DNA from: Ruminococcus sp.
Lineage (GTDB): Bacteria > Bacillota > Clostridia > Oscillospirales > Ruminococcaceae
NCBI GenBank assembly: GCA_017472145.1
Contig: JAFUQX010000041.1
Location: forward strand, 1 to 50,274
DNA length: 50,274 nt
Reading direction: 5' to 3'
The notes under the pieces are model-generated. The model did no database searches, was not told the origin of the DNA, and saw nothing but the letters and a program-made list of their open reading frames with translations. The position numbers and the translations under genes were made by a program. Below, piece after piece: positions 1-8,319 of this stretch. Position 1 is the stretch's first letter. The number at the start of each line of letters is the position of its first letter.

Positions 1-39
1 CAACGCCGCAACTTATTTTTCTGTCTGCACGGAAATCCA

Positions 40-987
40 TTAAGGGGTTAAGGAATGGTATTTCTCACGCTGTTCGTCAATCCATTCCAGTCTATTGATA
101 CGAAGTGTAATTCTCGGATGACTGGCAATCATCTTCTGAATGATGGTGCTGTTATCCCCAAGAGAAATTTTTTCAAGTAGATACAAGGCCTCAATCATAT
201 CACTGTCATAACCTATATCATATGCAAACTTATCCGCTCTGTATTCACTGATTCTGCTGTTTGCTGACATGGCAATCTGCATCAGGAATGAAAACAGGTA
301 AATCATCGTTTCAAAGATAAACCTTGTAAAGGTGAGAATCAAGCTGAAAATGTTCCGTCTTCTCGATGCAGAAGAATCTATCAAATCCAGCAAGAACAGG
401 AAAAACCGGTTTATCAGAATATAAACCGTGAAAATACCGTTTCCAACAATCGCATATAAAGAAGCCAGAGTGTCTCCATGCAGAATATGAGCAACCTCAT
501 GCGCCAGGACTGCTTTTAACTCCTCCTCGGAAAAGGTTTCCATTGCCCCTTTTGTGACGGCAATGGTACGCTTTCCAATTGCCATAGCATTGACCGTCAT
601 ATTGTCTATCATGCAGAGTTCAATCTCATCCAGATAAGAATACTTCTCCTTTGCATGGCTGTAAACCTCTTGAAACAGGGGCAGAATGTAGTCGGTTTCC
701 CGTTTGGTTTCAAGCGGTCGCACATGATTCATGAGCCGGAGCAGCTTTTCTCCAAGCTCGGAAAAGGCGATGGTCAGCGCAATCACATAAATCAGAAGTA
801 CGCCCAGAAAATTCCATACAGTACCGCCCAGCAGAACAGAGGACAGCACATAATAAATGATACTGCAAATAAGGTAGCTGGGGTTATATTCCCAGAATTC
901 AAGGATTTTCTGAAAGCTGCGTGCAAACCATGAACCAACCTTTTGAAGAATTCTTTGGCAGAAGGCCAGGAAAAGCTGTCTGTTCAT
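40..987 (-). CDS. M48-family (HtpX-like) membrane zinc metallopeptidase
   Basis: 315 aa. Membrane-anchored zinc protease of the M48/HtpX type. The zinc-binding helix HEVAH is near residue 163, preceded by an acidic stretch and followed by HGDTLAS; a second conserved segment with the expected third zinc ligand (SEYRADKFA) lies near residue 247. Hydrophobic spans are seen near residues 40-75 and 180-240, so the active site should face the cytoplasm as in HtpX. The gene lies 10 bp after the coupling ATPase on the same strand, so it is probably co-transcribed with transfer genes. Its job in the element is not known; HtpX relatives degrade misfolded membrane proteins. Nothing recognisable is seen in the 39 bases downstream of it. 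Confidence 0.85.
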   Translation of the reverse strand: MNRQLFLAFCQRILQKVGSWFARSFQKILEFWEYNPSYLICSIIYYVLSSVLLGGTVWNFLGVLLIYVIALTIAFSELGEKLLRLMNHVRPLETKRETDYILPLFQEVYSHAKEKYSYLDEIELCMIDNMTVNAMAIGKRTIAVTKGAMETFSEEELKAVLAHEVAHILHGDTLASLYAIVGNGIFTVYILINRFFLFLLDLIDSSASRRRNIFSLILTFTRFIFETMIYLFSFLMQIAMSANSRISEYRADKFAYDIGYDSDMIEALYLLEKISLGDNSTIIQKMIASHPRITLRINRLEWIDEQREKYHSLTP

Positions 988-997
988 ACTGCACCTC

Positions 998-2377
998 CTA
1001 AAACGGCTTGTTTACATGCAGCTTACTGTGAAAATTCTCATCTCTGGATAGGAAAATACCATATCCGGTCTGCAATTGCTTGATTTCGTCTGGATGATAC
1101 AAAAATTCTCTGACACGTCTGGCCGAACCAAAGCCGGTTTGTGTCGTATCCAGTCCCTTTTGCTGTAGCTGATACGTCACCTCCATGGTCTGTCTTGTGC
1201 CTAAAATATTCGCCCAGTTTTCAGAATTTACTGCGCTGTTCTGGCGCAGTACCAGATAATTATTGCAGTTTTCAATTACCTGCTGAGTAAAATCTTCATC
1301 CTCTGCGCCAGATAAGTCAGAAAGACTTTGCGCAGCAAGAACACAGGTCACATTTGCACTTCTGGACTTGTTTACAAGGTCAATCAGTGTTCTGGAAGTA
1401 TATACATTGATTTCATCCAGCAGGAAGAATGTGCGGTCAGGATTTTTGAAACGCTGACTGATAGCCTTTTTGCTGTCAATCAGAATCATTCTGCCGAACG
1501 CCGGAGATATTTCGGGATAAATCAGCGGATTCAGGATAAACAGGATAATCGCTTTTTCCTGTAGTGCTGTTGCAATATCAATACCCGAATCGGAGAACAG
1601 CTCTCCCAGCTCGCTTTCTGCTATAGTTGAAAATCGTGCGATAGAATTTTCTGCAACCTTGCCGGACGTCTTTGCGATTTCCAGATTCTCCAGATGCTTT
1701 TCCTTTGAAATTCTCTTTTCCTTTGTCAGCTGCATAGACAACTGTGAAAAACGTTCAAGCTCCATATATTTCACAATCGTTCGGAAACTCAGCGGTATTT
1801 CGGCCCTGTTCAGAAGCAGTATCAGACGCTGTAAATAACGCTCTGCATTCACTTTGTAATGCTCCTCTGACCAGTCTGTCATGTTTATCAGCATATCTTT
1901 TGCAATGGTAGGAGATGTGTTGTGAAATGGATTGTATGTATCAGAACGCTCCGGATTTGTAAGGTCTATGCGATAAATCTTCTTTCGGTATCTTTTGTTC
2001 AGCTGATTCAGAACGTCAAGAATACTCCCTGTTCCGGTATCGCCTTTACCATCAACAATCAGCATCGGCAAGTCTTTTTCCATACAGTTCTGCATGTAAT
2101 TGCTGAGTGCAACGGTTTTACCGCTGCCTGTTGTACCGCAGATAAAGACATGCTTTGCATTGTCCGCACAGTAAACGGGTTTTCTGCCGTTGTAACCTAA
2201 CAAGGCTGCATTTTCGGAATTTAAATTCGATTGTTTCATCTTTCGCTTTGTCCTCCTGAAATCACGTCGGAAATTGAACAGCCTTCGCATAAAAACGGTT
2301 TGTCTGCACTCGTTGATAATGATACAAGCCGGAATCACAAACATCAGGATTTTCAGAATCCACAGATATTGGTTCAA
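998..2377 (-). CDS. VirD4/TraG-like type IV coupling ATPase of a mobile element
   Basis: 459 aa. Probable coupling ATPase that delivers relaxase-bound DNA to a conjugation channel. One N-terminal membrane segment is seen at residues 5-22. The Walker A motif CGTTGSGKT is near residue 80, a Walker B segment FFLLDE near residue 320, and downstream sequence with the Q-rich AAQSLSDL segment is typical of TraG/TraD/VirD4 ATPases. It is shorter than classical VirD4 (about 600 aa) because the membrane domain is minimal. Its start overlaps the stop of the upstream replication-relaxation gene by 4 bp (ATGA), which indicates translational coupling. No relaxase or channel gene lies inside the window; they are expected further left. 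Confidence 0.8.
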   Translation of the reverse strand: MNQYLWILKILMFVIPACIIINECRQTVFMRRLFNFRRDFRRTKRKMKQSNLNSENAALLGYNGRKPVYCADNAKHVFICGTTGSGKTVALSNYMQNCMEKDLPMLIVDGKGDTGTGSILDVLNQLNKRYRKKIYRIDLTNPERSDTYNPFHNTSPTIAKDMLINMTDWSEEHYKVNAERYLQRLILLLNRAEIPLSFRTIVKYMELERFSQLSMQLTKEKRISKEKHLENLEIAKTSGKVAENSIARFSTIAESELGELFSDSGIDIATALQEKAIILFILNPLIYPEISPAFGRMILIDSKKAISQRFKNPDRTFFLLDEINVYTSRTLIDLVNKSRSANVTCVLAAQSLSDLSGAEDEDFTQQVIENCNNYLVLRQNSAVNSENWANILGTRQTMEVTYQLQQKGLDTTQTGFGSARRVREFLYHPDEIKQLQTGYGIFLSRDENFHSKLHVNKPF

Positions 2378-3015
2378 TCCGGCCTGGAAAGCCTGTGAAC
2401 ATAGCCTGTCACGTCCTGCAAAGGAATCATATGGATATTTGTATAATAACGCTGACTATCTTCCAGAATCTGGCGAATGCGAACCTGTGAATCCGGGACA
2501 ATCCAGTTTTGTACATCATATTCCATGAAGTTGTCTTTGATGATATTGAAAAGACGATTTTTTGCTTTTAAGGTCAGTTCGACCTCCACACAGTTTGTTT
2601 CATCGTCCTTCTGAAAAACAAAATCCGGTCTGTGCTTTCTCACGCCGAAGCCGTCCAATTGGTGAAGCTGTTTTTCTGTGGTTATATCATCAAGAGCAAG
2701 ACCTTGTTTGTGCATGAAGTAGATGGCCGTATCCAGTACGGTCATATCATGAACAATCTGTTCCACCTTTACTTTTTCCGGACGTACTGTTCCTTGTATC
2801 AGGGCCTTGCCTTTTGCAGTCAGAAAATATATGCTTGGTACTCCGTATAGATATTTTTTTCGTTCCAAGTATTCTGCATCCATCAGAATCCTGAGTCGCC
2901 TGTCTGCTGCTCTCTGTCCGGAAAAGCCAGCCAGAAAGCGGACATGTCTGCTTCCGCAGGCCCTCCATCTGTCTATCTCTCGAAAAATAAGCTTATCTCT
3001 CTCTGTTAGTCTCAT
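2374..3015 (-). CDS. Replication-relaxation family winged-helix protein
   Basis: 213 aa from ATG at 3015. The N-terminal half looks like a winged helix (LTERDKLIFREIDRW, then a basic recognition-helix region) and the overall pattern matches the replication-relaxation (Replic_Relax) family, found next to coupling ATPases on Gram-positive conjugative elements and plasmids. Members are thought to bind origin or transfer DNA. An upstream in-frame GTG pair (3022-3027) is possible, but AGGTGG at 3024-3029 sits 8 bases before ATG 3015 and makes that the better start. Its leader overlaps the left arm of the long palindrome at 3035-3225, so autoregulation or origin binding there is plausible (inference). 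Confidence 0.7.
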   Translation of the reverse strand: MRLTERDKLIFREIDRWRACGSRHVRFLAGFSGQRAADRRLRILMDAEYLERKKYLYGVPSIYFLTAKGKALIQGTVRPEKVKVEQIVHDMTVLDTAIYFMHKQGLALDDITTEKQLHQLDGFGVRKHRPDFVFQKDDETNCVEVELTLKAKNRLFNIIKDNFMEYDVQNWIVPDSQVRIRQILEDSQRYYTNIHMIPLQDVTGYVHRLSRPD

Positions 3016-3034
3016 CTGTTCCACCACCTATAAA

Positions 3035-3225
3035 AATAGAAATAAAAATATATACCCCTAAGCTCTGCAAGTATGTTGTAAGTCAAATATGATTTATCAT
3101 ATGTATTGCACGTTGTTTGTGTGGGGTCTCGTATGAAATAGGAGACCCCACGGAAATGACTGCGATTGATTTACGGCGTATTTGCAGAGCTTTCCCATTT
3201 TGGGGTATATATTTTTATTTCTATT
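3035..3225. repeat. Large nested palindrome in the mobile element (candidate origin or divergent control region)
   Basis: Perfect 24-bp inverted arms at 3035-3058 and 3202-3225, extended by a 9-bp pair AGCTCTGCA (3061-3069) and TGCAGAGCT (3183-3191). Near the centre is a further hairpin with a 10-bp stem, GTGGGGTCTC (3121-3130) and GAGACCCCAC (3142-3151). The inner flanks are also partly complementary (GTAAGTCAAAT near 3079 against ATTGATTTAC near 3168). The rest of this non-coding stretch (3016-3365) shows no gene. The region lies between the divergent transfer genes and the recombinase block. Confidence 0.8.
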
Positions 3226-3365
3226 CGCTGTCTTTTGTGGTTAGAACATTTTTGTTATGGGTTGGTGGAACAGGGAAATAGAAAAACGGGTACATATTAT
3301 CGTGTTTTTTTGCATATCAGACAAGCGGTGATTCATACCTTAAAAATAGATAAGGGGGTGTTATT

Positions 3366-3506
3366 GTGGCAAGAAAACAAGTAATATCATGCACAAACAA
3401 ATTCCAGAGCAAAGACGAAAAGGAACGTGCCAGAAACTACACAAAAATATGGATTGCTATAATAGAACAGATGCACCAAAATAAAATTAACAAAAAATAT
3501 AAATGA
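3366..3506 (+). CDS. Small 46-aa basic protein upstream of the serine recombinase
   Basis: GTG-start ORF of 46 codons beginning MARKQVISCTNKF and ending in KKYK. A purine-rich AAGGGGG ribosome-binding site lies about 8 bases upstream. It is very rich in Lys, Arg, Asn and Gln with an amphipathic middle, and has no recognised domain. Small basic ORFs next to large serine recombinases are common in clostridial elements, and some act as directionality factors or regulators; that role is inference here. It ends 91 bases before the recombinase start. Confidence 0.5.
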   Translation: MARKQVISCTNKFQSKDEKERARNYTKIWIAIIEQMHQNKINKKYK

Positions 3507-3597
3507 CATCCTTTACAAATCGGGGTTGTTATTGTATGATAAGAGCGATACAAAACCGATTTGTTTTTATCTAATCTGCAAAGAGGAGATGAAAGCA

Positions 3598-5151
3598 ATG
3601 AAGGTTGCAATTTACTGCCGTTTGTCGGAGGAGGACAGAAATAAAGCCTTTAAAGAGGATGACAGCGAAAGTATTCAGAACCAGAAATCCATGCTGATTG
3701 AGTATGCAGTGCAAAAGGAGTGGGAAATATACAACATCTACAGTGATGATGATTACACAGGAGCAGACAGAAACCGTCCGGCATTCAACAAGCTTCTGGA
3801 GGACGCTGCTGCACATAAGTTTGACATTGTGCTCTGCAAGACACAATCCAGATTCACAAGAGAGCTTGAAATTGTGGAGAAGTACATTCATGGTCTGTTT
3901 CCTATCTGGAACATCCGCTTTATCAGTATTGTAGACAATGCGGATACGGAAATCAAGGGAAACAAAAAAGCCCGTCAAATCAACGGACTCATCAATGAAT
4001 GGTATCTGGAGGACATGTCCGACAATATCAAAAGCGTTCTGACAAACAAAAGAAGAAACGGTGTACATATCGGAGCATTTGCACTTTACGGTTACAAGAA
4101 AGACCCGAATCAAAAGGGACATCTGATAATCGATGAAGAAGCGGCACAGGTTGTACGCGAGGTGTTTACACTGTTTTCCCAAGGTATGGGAAAAAGCGCA
4201 ATTGCAAGGCATCTGAATGAAAAAGGAATTCCCAATCCCACAGAGTACAAGCGTTTAAAGGGATTGCGCTATCAGCCGCCGAAAACCAAGACGGCGACTT
4301 TGTGGAAGTACTATTCTATTGCTGATATGCTGGTGAATGAAATCTATATCGGCAATATGGTGCAGGGAAAGTACGGAAGTATTTCCTACAAGACCAAGCA
4401 GAATAAGCCGATTCCAAGGGAACAATGGATTCGAGTAGAGGGTACGCATGAACCGATTATCGATATGCAGCTCTGGAATACCGTTCAGCAGATGATAGGG
4501 CAGAAAGCAAAGCCGTTTTCGAATGGTGAAATCGGAATTTTTGCCAGAAAGGTCAGATGTATGCATTGCGGTTATGTCATGCGTTCCACAAAGTCACATG
4601 ACAAGCGTTATCTGAAATGTGCAACAAAAAATGTCTGCAAGGATGCGTGTATCGGCTCGTTTATTTCTTCTGTGGTTCTGGAGAAGCATGTGTTATCTGA
4701 AATCAAGCGTTTTTCGGAGCAGTATCTCAATATGGACGAACTGGAACAGAATGTGGTTTTCCATGAAAGACTTGACGAAACACGTAAAAGTCTACAGGCG
4801 CAGCTGAAAGAATACAAGGAAAAAATCATTCCCTGTTCAGAGGGTATCAAGACCTTGTATCTGGATAAGGTGAAGGGCATACTTTCTGAGGAGGATTTTA
4901 TTCAGCTGTCTGCTGATTTGCACAAGGACAGGAACACATATGAAAAGCTGATAGCGGAGGTTACGGCCCAGCTTGACGCGCTTGAAAAAAGTGCATCACA
5001 ATCCATTGACCGAAGAGCGCAGCTTGAAGAATATCTGTCTTTAGAGCATCTGACACATGAGGTTGTGAATCAGCTGATTGATTCCATCATCGTTGGAAAA
5101 AGAAATCCGGAAACCAGGGAAATTCCTATAGAAATCAACTGGAAATTTTAA
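3598..5151 (+). CDS. Large serine recombinase (site-specific integrase)
   Basis: 517 aa from ATG at 3598. The resolvase domain (about residues 1-150) begins VAIYCRLS with the nucleophile Ser10 and continues with SIQNQ and DDDYTGADRNRP, the conserved signature of large serine integrases. The recombinase domain follows (GYKKDP, about 175-300), then a zinc ribbon with CMHCG near residue 321 and further Cys pairs, and a C-terminal coiled coil (about 380-470). An in-frame ATG exists at 3526 but AGAGGAG at 3582-3588 places the start at 3598. It catalyses integration and excision of the element through a phosphoserine intermediate. The gene lies at the element end, directly against the interrupted cotJC remnant, the usual arrangement for integrases next to their attachment site. 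Confidence 0.93.
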   Translation: MKVAIYCRLSEEDRNKAFKEDDSESIQNQKSMLIEYAVQKEWEIYNIYSDDDYTGADRNRPAFNKLLEDAAAHKFDIVLCKTQSRFTRELEIVEKYIHGLFPIWNIRFISIVDNADTEIKGNKKARQINGLINEWYLEDMSDNIKSVLTNKRRNGVHIGAFALYGYKKDPNQKGHLIIDEEAAQVVREVFTLFSQGMGKSAIARHLNEKGIPNPTEYKRLKGLRYQPPKTKTATLWKYYSIADMLVNEIYIGNMVQGKYGSISYKTKQNKPIPREQWIRVEGTHEPIIDMQLWNTVQQMIGQKAKPFSNGEIGIFARKVRCMHCGYVMRSTKSHDKRYLKCATKNVCKDACIGSFISSVVLEKHVLSEIKRFSEQYLNMDELEQNVVFHERLDETRKSLQAQLKEYKEKIIPCSEGIKTLYLDKVKGILSEEDFIQLSADLHKDRNTYEKLIAEVTAQLDALEKSASQSIDRRAQLEEYLSLEHLTHEVVNQLIDSIIVGKRNPETREIPIEINWKF

Positions 5152-5153
5152 AC

Positions 5154-5444
5154 TTGAATTGCTTATGGCGGATTGCAGCAGAGCAGAAGGCCCGCACCAC
5201 CTATGACAACATTCTTCGTTTGTGTAATGACCCGGATGTCCGAGATCCCATCAAGTTCCTGCGTCAACGTGAAATCGTCCATTTCCAGCGCTTCGGTGAG
5301 GCACTGCGTGAGGTGCAGGAGGATCTCAACGCAAAGAATTTCTACTGCTGCAATCCGTCTTTTGATAAGAATTGCAGCCGTCCGAATCGTATGACAAAAG
5401 GCGGACGGATGAATCCTCAGGGGTATCCGCGCCCGCGGCGTTAA
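5154..5444 (+). pseudogene. cotJC: 3' remnant of spore-coat manganese catalase gene (cotJC) cut by the element
   Basis: The 96-codon frame opens at TTG 5154, but only the part from about 5169 (IAAEQKARTTY) is recognisable. It matches the C-terminal third of CotJC/manganese catalase: the helix with AAEQKARTTY and the ferritin-like REIVHFQRFGEAL segment with metal-ligand Glu and His, then a short tail ending near NPSFD and a basic end. The first roughly 120 residues of the family, including the first metal ligands, are missing. The homology begins only 15-20 bases after the recombinase stop, so the element most likely integrated inside this gene and the 5' part lies beyond the other element end. 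No ribosome-binding site precedes the fragment. Confidence 0.85.
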
Positions 5445-5551
5445 GGGGACATAAAGAAATTGCCATAGCGTTTATAGAATAAAAACCAAAACACCATACA
5501 GAGTTCATAAAAACAGGGTATGATAAGAAAAAAAGAAAGAGGAGAGTGCCT

Positions 5552-6103
5552 ATGCCAAAAGCTGTATCCTTTCTGCTCGCATTAGATGAGCGGCTGCTCC
5601 TGCAAGTGCAGGATCATATCCGCCGGCCTAAACTGAATATCTGGATGCAGCGTATATCAGCTCTGGGAAACGGCGGATTTCTCTGGCTGGCTTGTGCAGC
5701 GGTCCTTTTGTGTATGCGTGCACATCGGCCAGTGGGTATTGCCATTGTATGCGCCCAGGTGACAGGTGTTCTGCTGACAAACTGCCTTTTAAAATATCTT
5801 GTAGCCCGGAAGCGGCCCTTTGATAAGCTCAAGCAGATCCGGCCGCTGATCAAACCGCCCAAGGATTGGTCTTTTCCCTCGGGGCATACTACAAGCTCTG
5901 TGTCTGCCTCTCTGCTGATGCTCTGCGGATTGCCTGTATATGTGGGAATTCCAGCTGTATTTGTAGGCTGGATGATTGCCTTTTCCCGGATGTATGTAGG
6001 GGTACACTACCCGTCCGATATTCTTGGCGGAGTGGTAATGGGTGTGTTCTCTGCGTGGGCTGGCTCCTCCCTGATGCAGCTGGCGATTTCTCTGTTGAAC
6101 TGA
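5552..6103 (+). CDS. PAP2-family membrane phosphatase
   Basis: 183 aa. Integral membrane phosphatase of the PAP2 type, acting on lipid phosphates such as undecaprenyl pyrophosphate or phosphatidylglycerol phosphate. The three signature motifs are present: KYLVARKRP (K-x6-RP), PSGHT, and SRMYVGVHYPSD (SR-x5-H-x3-D), with about five hydrophobic helices. An in-frame GTG at 5546 is possible, but GAGGAG at 5540-5545 gives the better spacing to ATG 5552. The substrate cannot be decided from sequence. It is monocistronic and ends at a strong bidirectional terminator. Confidence 0.9.
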   Translation: MPKAVSFLLALDERLLLQVQDHIRRPKLNIWMQRISALGNGGFLWLACAAVLLCMRAHRPVGIAIVCAQVTGVLLTNCLLKYLVARKRPFDKLKQIRPLIKPPKDWSFPSGHTTSSVSASLLMLCGLPVYVGIPAVFVGWMIAFSRMYVGVHYPSDILGGVVMGVFSAWAGSSLMQLAISLLN

Positions 6104-6106
6104 AAA

Positions 6107-6141
6107 AATCCCCCGATGTCTGCACATCGGGGGATTTGTGT
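6107..6141. terminator. Bidirectional intrinsic terminator between PAP2 and cohesin-like genes
   Basis: Perfect 12-bp stem AATCCCCCGATG (6107-6118) and CATCGGGGGATT (6125-6136) with a 6-nt loop. T-rich tracts follow on both strands, so it serves the two converging genes. Confidence 0.93.
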
Positions 6142-6159
6142 TTTACTGTATGGATCCGT

Positions 6160-7062
6160 TTAGTCGTTTACAGAATCAATGATGCCTTCGCAGTCAGAAC
6201 CGATGCGTGCATCTACGATTTCCAGTGCGTTCTTGTCGTACTCAAAGTTGAATACATAGCCAACCAGACCCGGGTTGTCGTTTACATTGAAAATAACCTC
6301 AACCTCATCTCCGGCCTTACCAGTAACGCTCTTGGCCTGAATGGTGAACTGACCCGGCTGAGCCTGACCAGCTGCTGTGGGAATTGCATCGCCAACAGTT
6401 ACATAACCATCAACGGTCTTGACATCCAGCTGTTCTTCTTCCCAGTTTACAAAGTCCTGTTCGCCAAAGGTGATCGGATAGTTGCCGTCCGGTGTGCCTT
6501 CCTTGATCTTGAAGGTTACCACCAGGAACTCACCGTTGAATACCTTGTTGTACTCACCGTTCTTCTTTACCATATCCAGCCAGTAGGAACGGAAATTGTC
6601 CATAGCCGGAACGTATGTAACGGCCTCTGTCTGCGTCTGGGTAACGACCTCAGTTACAGTTTCACCAGCAGCATCTGTAGCCTGCTCACCGCCGGCCTCT
6701 GTTACAGCAACATACTCTGTAACCACAACGACCTCCGGTTCAGGCGCTTCGGTGGGATCCTGTGTGTCATCATTTCCAGAGCCTTCATCTGTACCCCAAA
6801 TGAATGTAGCCTCCTGTACCAGTATAGCGGTGGGATCTTCTTCCGTTTCAACCTCTACCTCAGAGTTGTCTCCATTTTCAGCACTATCCTCAGAAGCGCT
6901 GTTGTCGCTATTGCTGTTGTCTGCATCCCCGTTATCAGAAACCTCAGCAGCAGAATTGCTTGCAGATTCTACAGAATCCTTGTCATTGCTGCATCCGCTC
7001 AGTGTAATCCCCATAACTGCAACCAGTAAAATGGCCGCAATGCCAGCACGTAATGATCTCAT
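6160..7062 (-). CDS. Lipoprotein with cohesin-like halves in permuted order
   Basis: 300 aa. Signal peptide with lipobox LSGC (lipid-modified Cys24), so a surface lipoprotein. Residues 25-150 are a low-complexity Ser/Asp/Glu/Thr linker. Residues 150-225 resemble the second half of a cohesin domain (FLVVTFKIKEGTPDGNYPI followed by VDGYVTV), and residues 237-285 resemble the first half (SVTGKAGDEVEVIFNV, NPGLVGYVFNFEYDKNALEI). The order is therefore reversed relative to ordinary cohesins, as if circularly permuted. Cohesins hold dockerin enzymes; three dockerin proteins are encoded in this window, so a cell-surface anchoring role is plausible but unproven. The start is supported by AGGAAGG. A perfect TTGACA-17-TATAAT promoter lies upstream. 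Confidence 0.6.
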   Translation of the reverse strand: MRSLRAGIAAILLVAVMGITLSGCSNDKDSVESASNSAAEVSDNGDADNSNSDNSASEDSAENGDNSEVEVETEEDPTAILVQEATFIWGTDEGSGNDDTQDPTEAPEPEVVVVTEYVAVTEAGGEQATDAAGETVTEVVTQTQTEAVTYVPAMDNFRSYWLDMVKKNGEYNKVFNGEFLVVTFKIKEGTPDGNYPITFGEQDFVNWEEEQLDVKTVDGYVTVGDAIPTAAGQAQPGQFTIQAKSVTGKAGDEVEVIFNVNDNPGLVGYVFNFEYDKNALEIVDARIGSDCEGIIDSVND

Positions 7063-7094
7063 ATACGTCCTTCCTTTCTTCAGATATTTATTCT

Positions 7095-7123
7095 ATTATA
7101 CACGCAATCGGCAAAAATGTCAA
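7095..7123 (-). promoter_or_regulatory. SigA promoter of the cohesin-like lipoprotein
   Basis: On the minus strand, TTGACA (7118-7123), 17-bp spacer, TATAAT (7095-7100), with a short leader to the start at 7062. Confidence 0.85.
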
Positions 7124-7171
7124 GGCCTTTTGTGAATTTACGATAAATAGGGGCAGAAATCCAAAAACTGC

Positions 7172-7200
7172 TTGCATTTTTGGCGTAAATAGAGTATACT
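7172..7200 (+). promoter_or_regulatory. SigA promoter of the VTT/AAA operon
   Basis: TTGCAT (7172-7177), 17-bp spacer, TATACT (7195-7200), about 55 bp upstream of the start at 7255. Confidence 0.75.
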
Positions 7201-7254
7201 ATTATAAAAATAGAGGAAGCGTTTTTGGGGAATCTACGAAAAGGAAAGTGGAAA

Positions 7255-8007
7255 ATGAGCGATACAGAAGAGAAAAAAACACAGAAAGCGGCATCTGCAT
7301 CCGGGCAGAAAAGCAAAGGAAAAATCATTTTTGCAGCCGTAGTTGTGATTGTGCTTTTTGTCGGCGCAAGCATTGCATTTATGCCGCTGGTGGAGGCCCT
7401 GACCACCGAAGAGGGGCAGCAGGCCATTCTGGAGACCGTGGGAGGACTGGGCCTTTTTCAGTATGTGATCTACTTTGCCCTTCAGGTGCTTCAGATCGTG
7501 ATCGCAGTGATCCCGGGCGGTCCGATCCCTCTGATCGGCGGTATGCTTTTCGGGGAGTGGATGACGCTGCTCCTTTCGGCCGCCGGATGCTTTTGCGGCA
7601 CGGTGATCGTTTACTATCTCGTGCAGGCCGTGGGAAAGCCCATCGTGAATCTGTTTGTGTCGGACGAGCAGCTGAGAAGCTATAAATTCATGCAGAACCC
7701 CAAACGGATGGAGATCCTTGTCTTTCTGGTATTTCTCTGTCCGGGACTGCCCAAGGATGCCCTGACCTATATTGCGTCCCTGACGCCCATTCGGCCCATG
7801 CGGCTGTTTCTGCTGACTACCATCGGGCGTCTGCCGTCCCTGATCGCCACCATCTGGCTGGGCGGAAGCATATGGGACAAAAACTATAAGATGGTCATCA
7901 TTCTGGCGGCCGTGATGATCGCCGCCGCTGCCGTCGGATTTTTTATTAAGAAGAAGATCGAAGCCCGCCCGAATCAAAAGGAAAAAGGAGAGAAGAAAAA
8001 TGGCTGA
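7255..8007 (+). CDS. VTT-domain (TVP38/TMEM64, DedA-like) membrane protein
   Basis: 250 aa from ATG 7255, preceded by AAGGAAAG; an in-frame TTG at 7225 has no better site. A hydrophilic N-terminus of about 25 residues is followed by a membrane helix and the VTT core: IPGGPIPLIGGMLFG (re-entrant loop, about residues 85-99) and FLVFLCPGLPKDALTYIASLTPI (two segments, about 155-178), matching the SNARE-associated/VTT family. Bacterial relatives are lipid scramblase or flippase-like transporters, some flipping undecaprenyl phosphate or phosphatidylethanolamine. The tail is basic and cytoplasmic. It overlaps the next gene by 8 bp, so it is the first gene of a coupled set. Confidence 0.85.
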   Translation: MSDTEEKKTQKAASASGQKSKGKIIFAAVVVIVLFVGASIAFMPLVEALTTEEGQQAILETVGGLGLFQYVIYFALQVLQIVIAVIPGGPIPLIGGMLFGEWMTLLLSAAGCFCGTVIVYYLVQAVGKPIVNLFVSDEQLRSYKFMQNPKRMEILVFLVFLCPGLPKDALTYIASLTPIRPMRLFLLTTIGRLPSLIATIWLGGSIWDKNYKMVIILAAVMIAAAAVGFFIKKKIEARPNQKEKGEKKNG

Positions 8008-8308
8008 CAGCATTTTTACCCTTCAGGAGCTGAAGGAGAATTACCACACCGTACAGCGGCTGCTGGAGCAGCTTCAGGCAGATCATGAGTATATGCAGAA
8101 GGCGCTGGATTATCTGGAACGGATGCCGGGTGCGCCTGTGCCCGGCGATATTGCAGGACAGGCCAAGGCTACAGCGGCCATGGAGATCGTAAGAAGCCGT
8201 GAGAACACCAATCAGAAGCTGATCGGTGTCTATGAGAAGATGTATGATGACCTGCGTGCTGTGATCTTCCAGCAGGATATATCCGCTCCGGCAGAAGAAA
8301 CAGAATAA
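8000..8308 (+). CDS. Small helical protein of unknown function between VTT and AAA+ genes
   Basis: 102 aa, no recognised domain. The sequence is almost entirely amphipathic helix with Leu and Glu heptad-like spacing (about residues 8-50 and 55-90), one short Pro/Gly break (MPGAPVPGD) and an acidic end. No signal peptide or membrane segment. It overlaps the VTT gene and is followed 11 bp later by the AAA+ ATPase gene, with AAGGAGAGAAG before its own start, so it is clearly translated with them. A partner or adaptor of the ATPase is an inference from position only. Confidence 0.7.
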   Translation: MADSIFTLQELKENYHTVQRLLEQLQADHEYMQKALDYLERMPGAPVPGDIAGQAKATAAMEIVRSRENTNQKLIGVYEKMYDDLRAVIFQQDISAPAEETE

Positions 8309-8319
8309 GGAGGGGCTGC

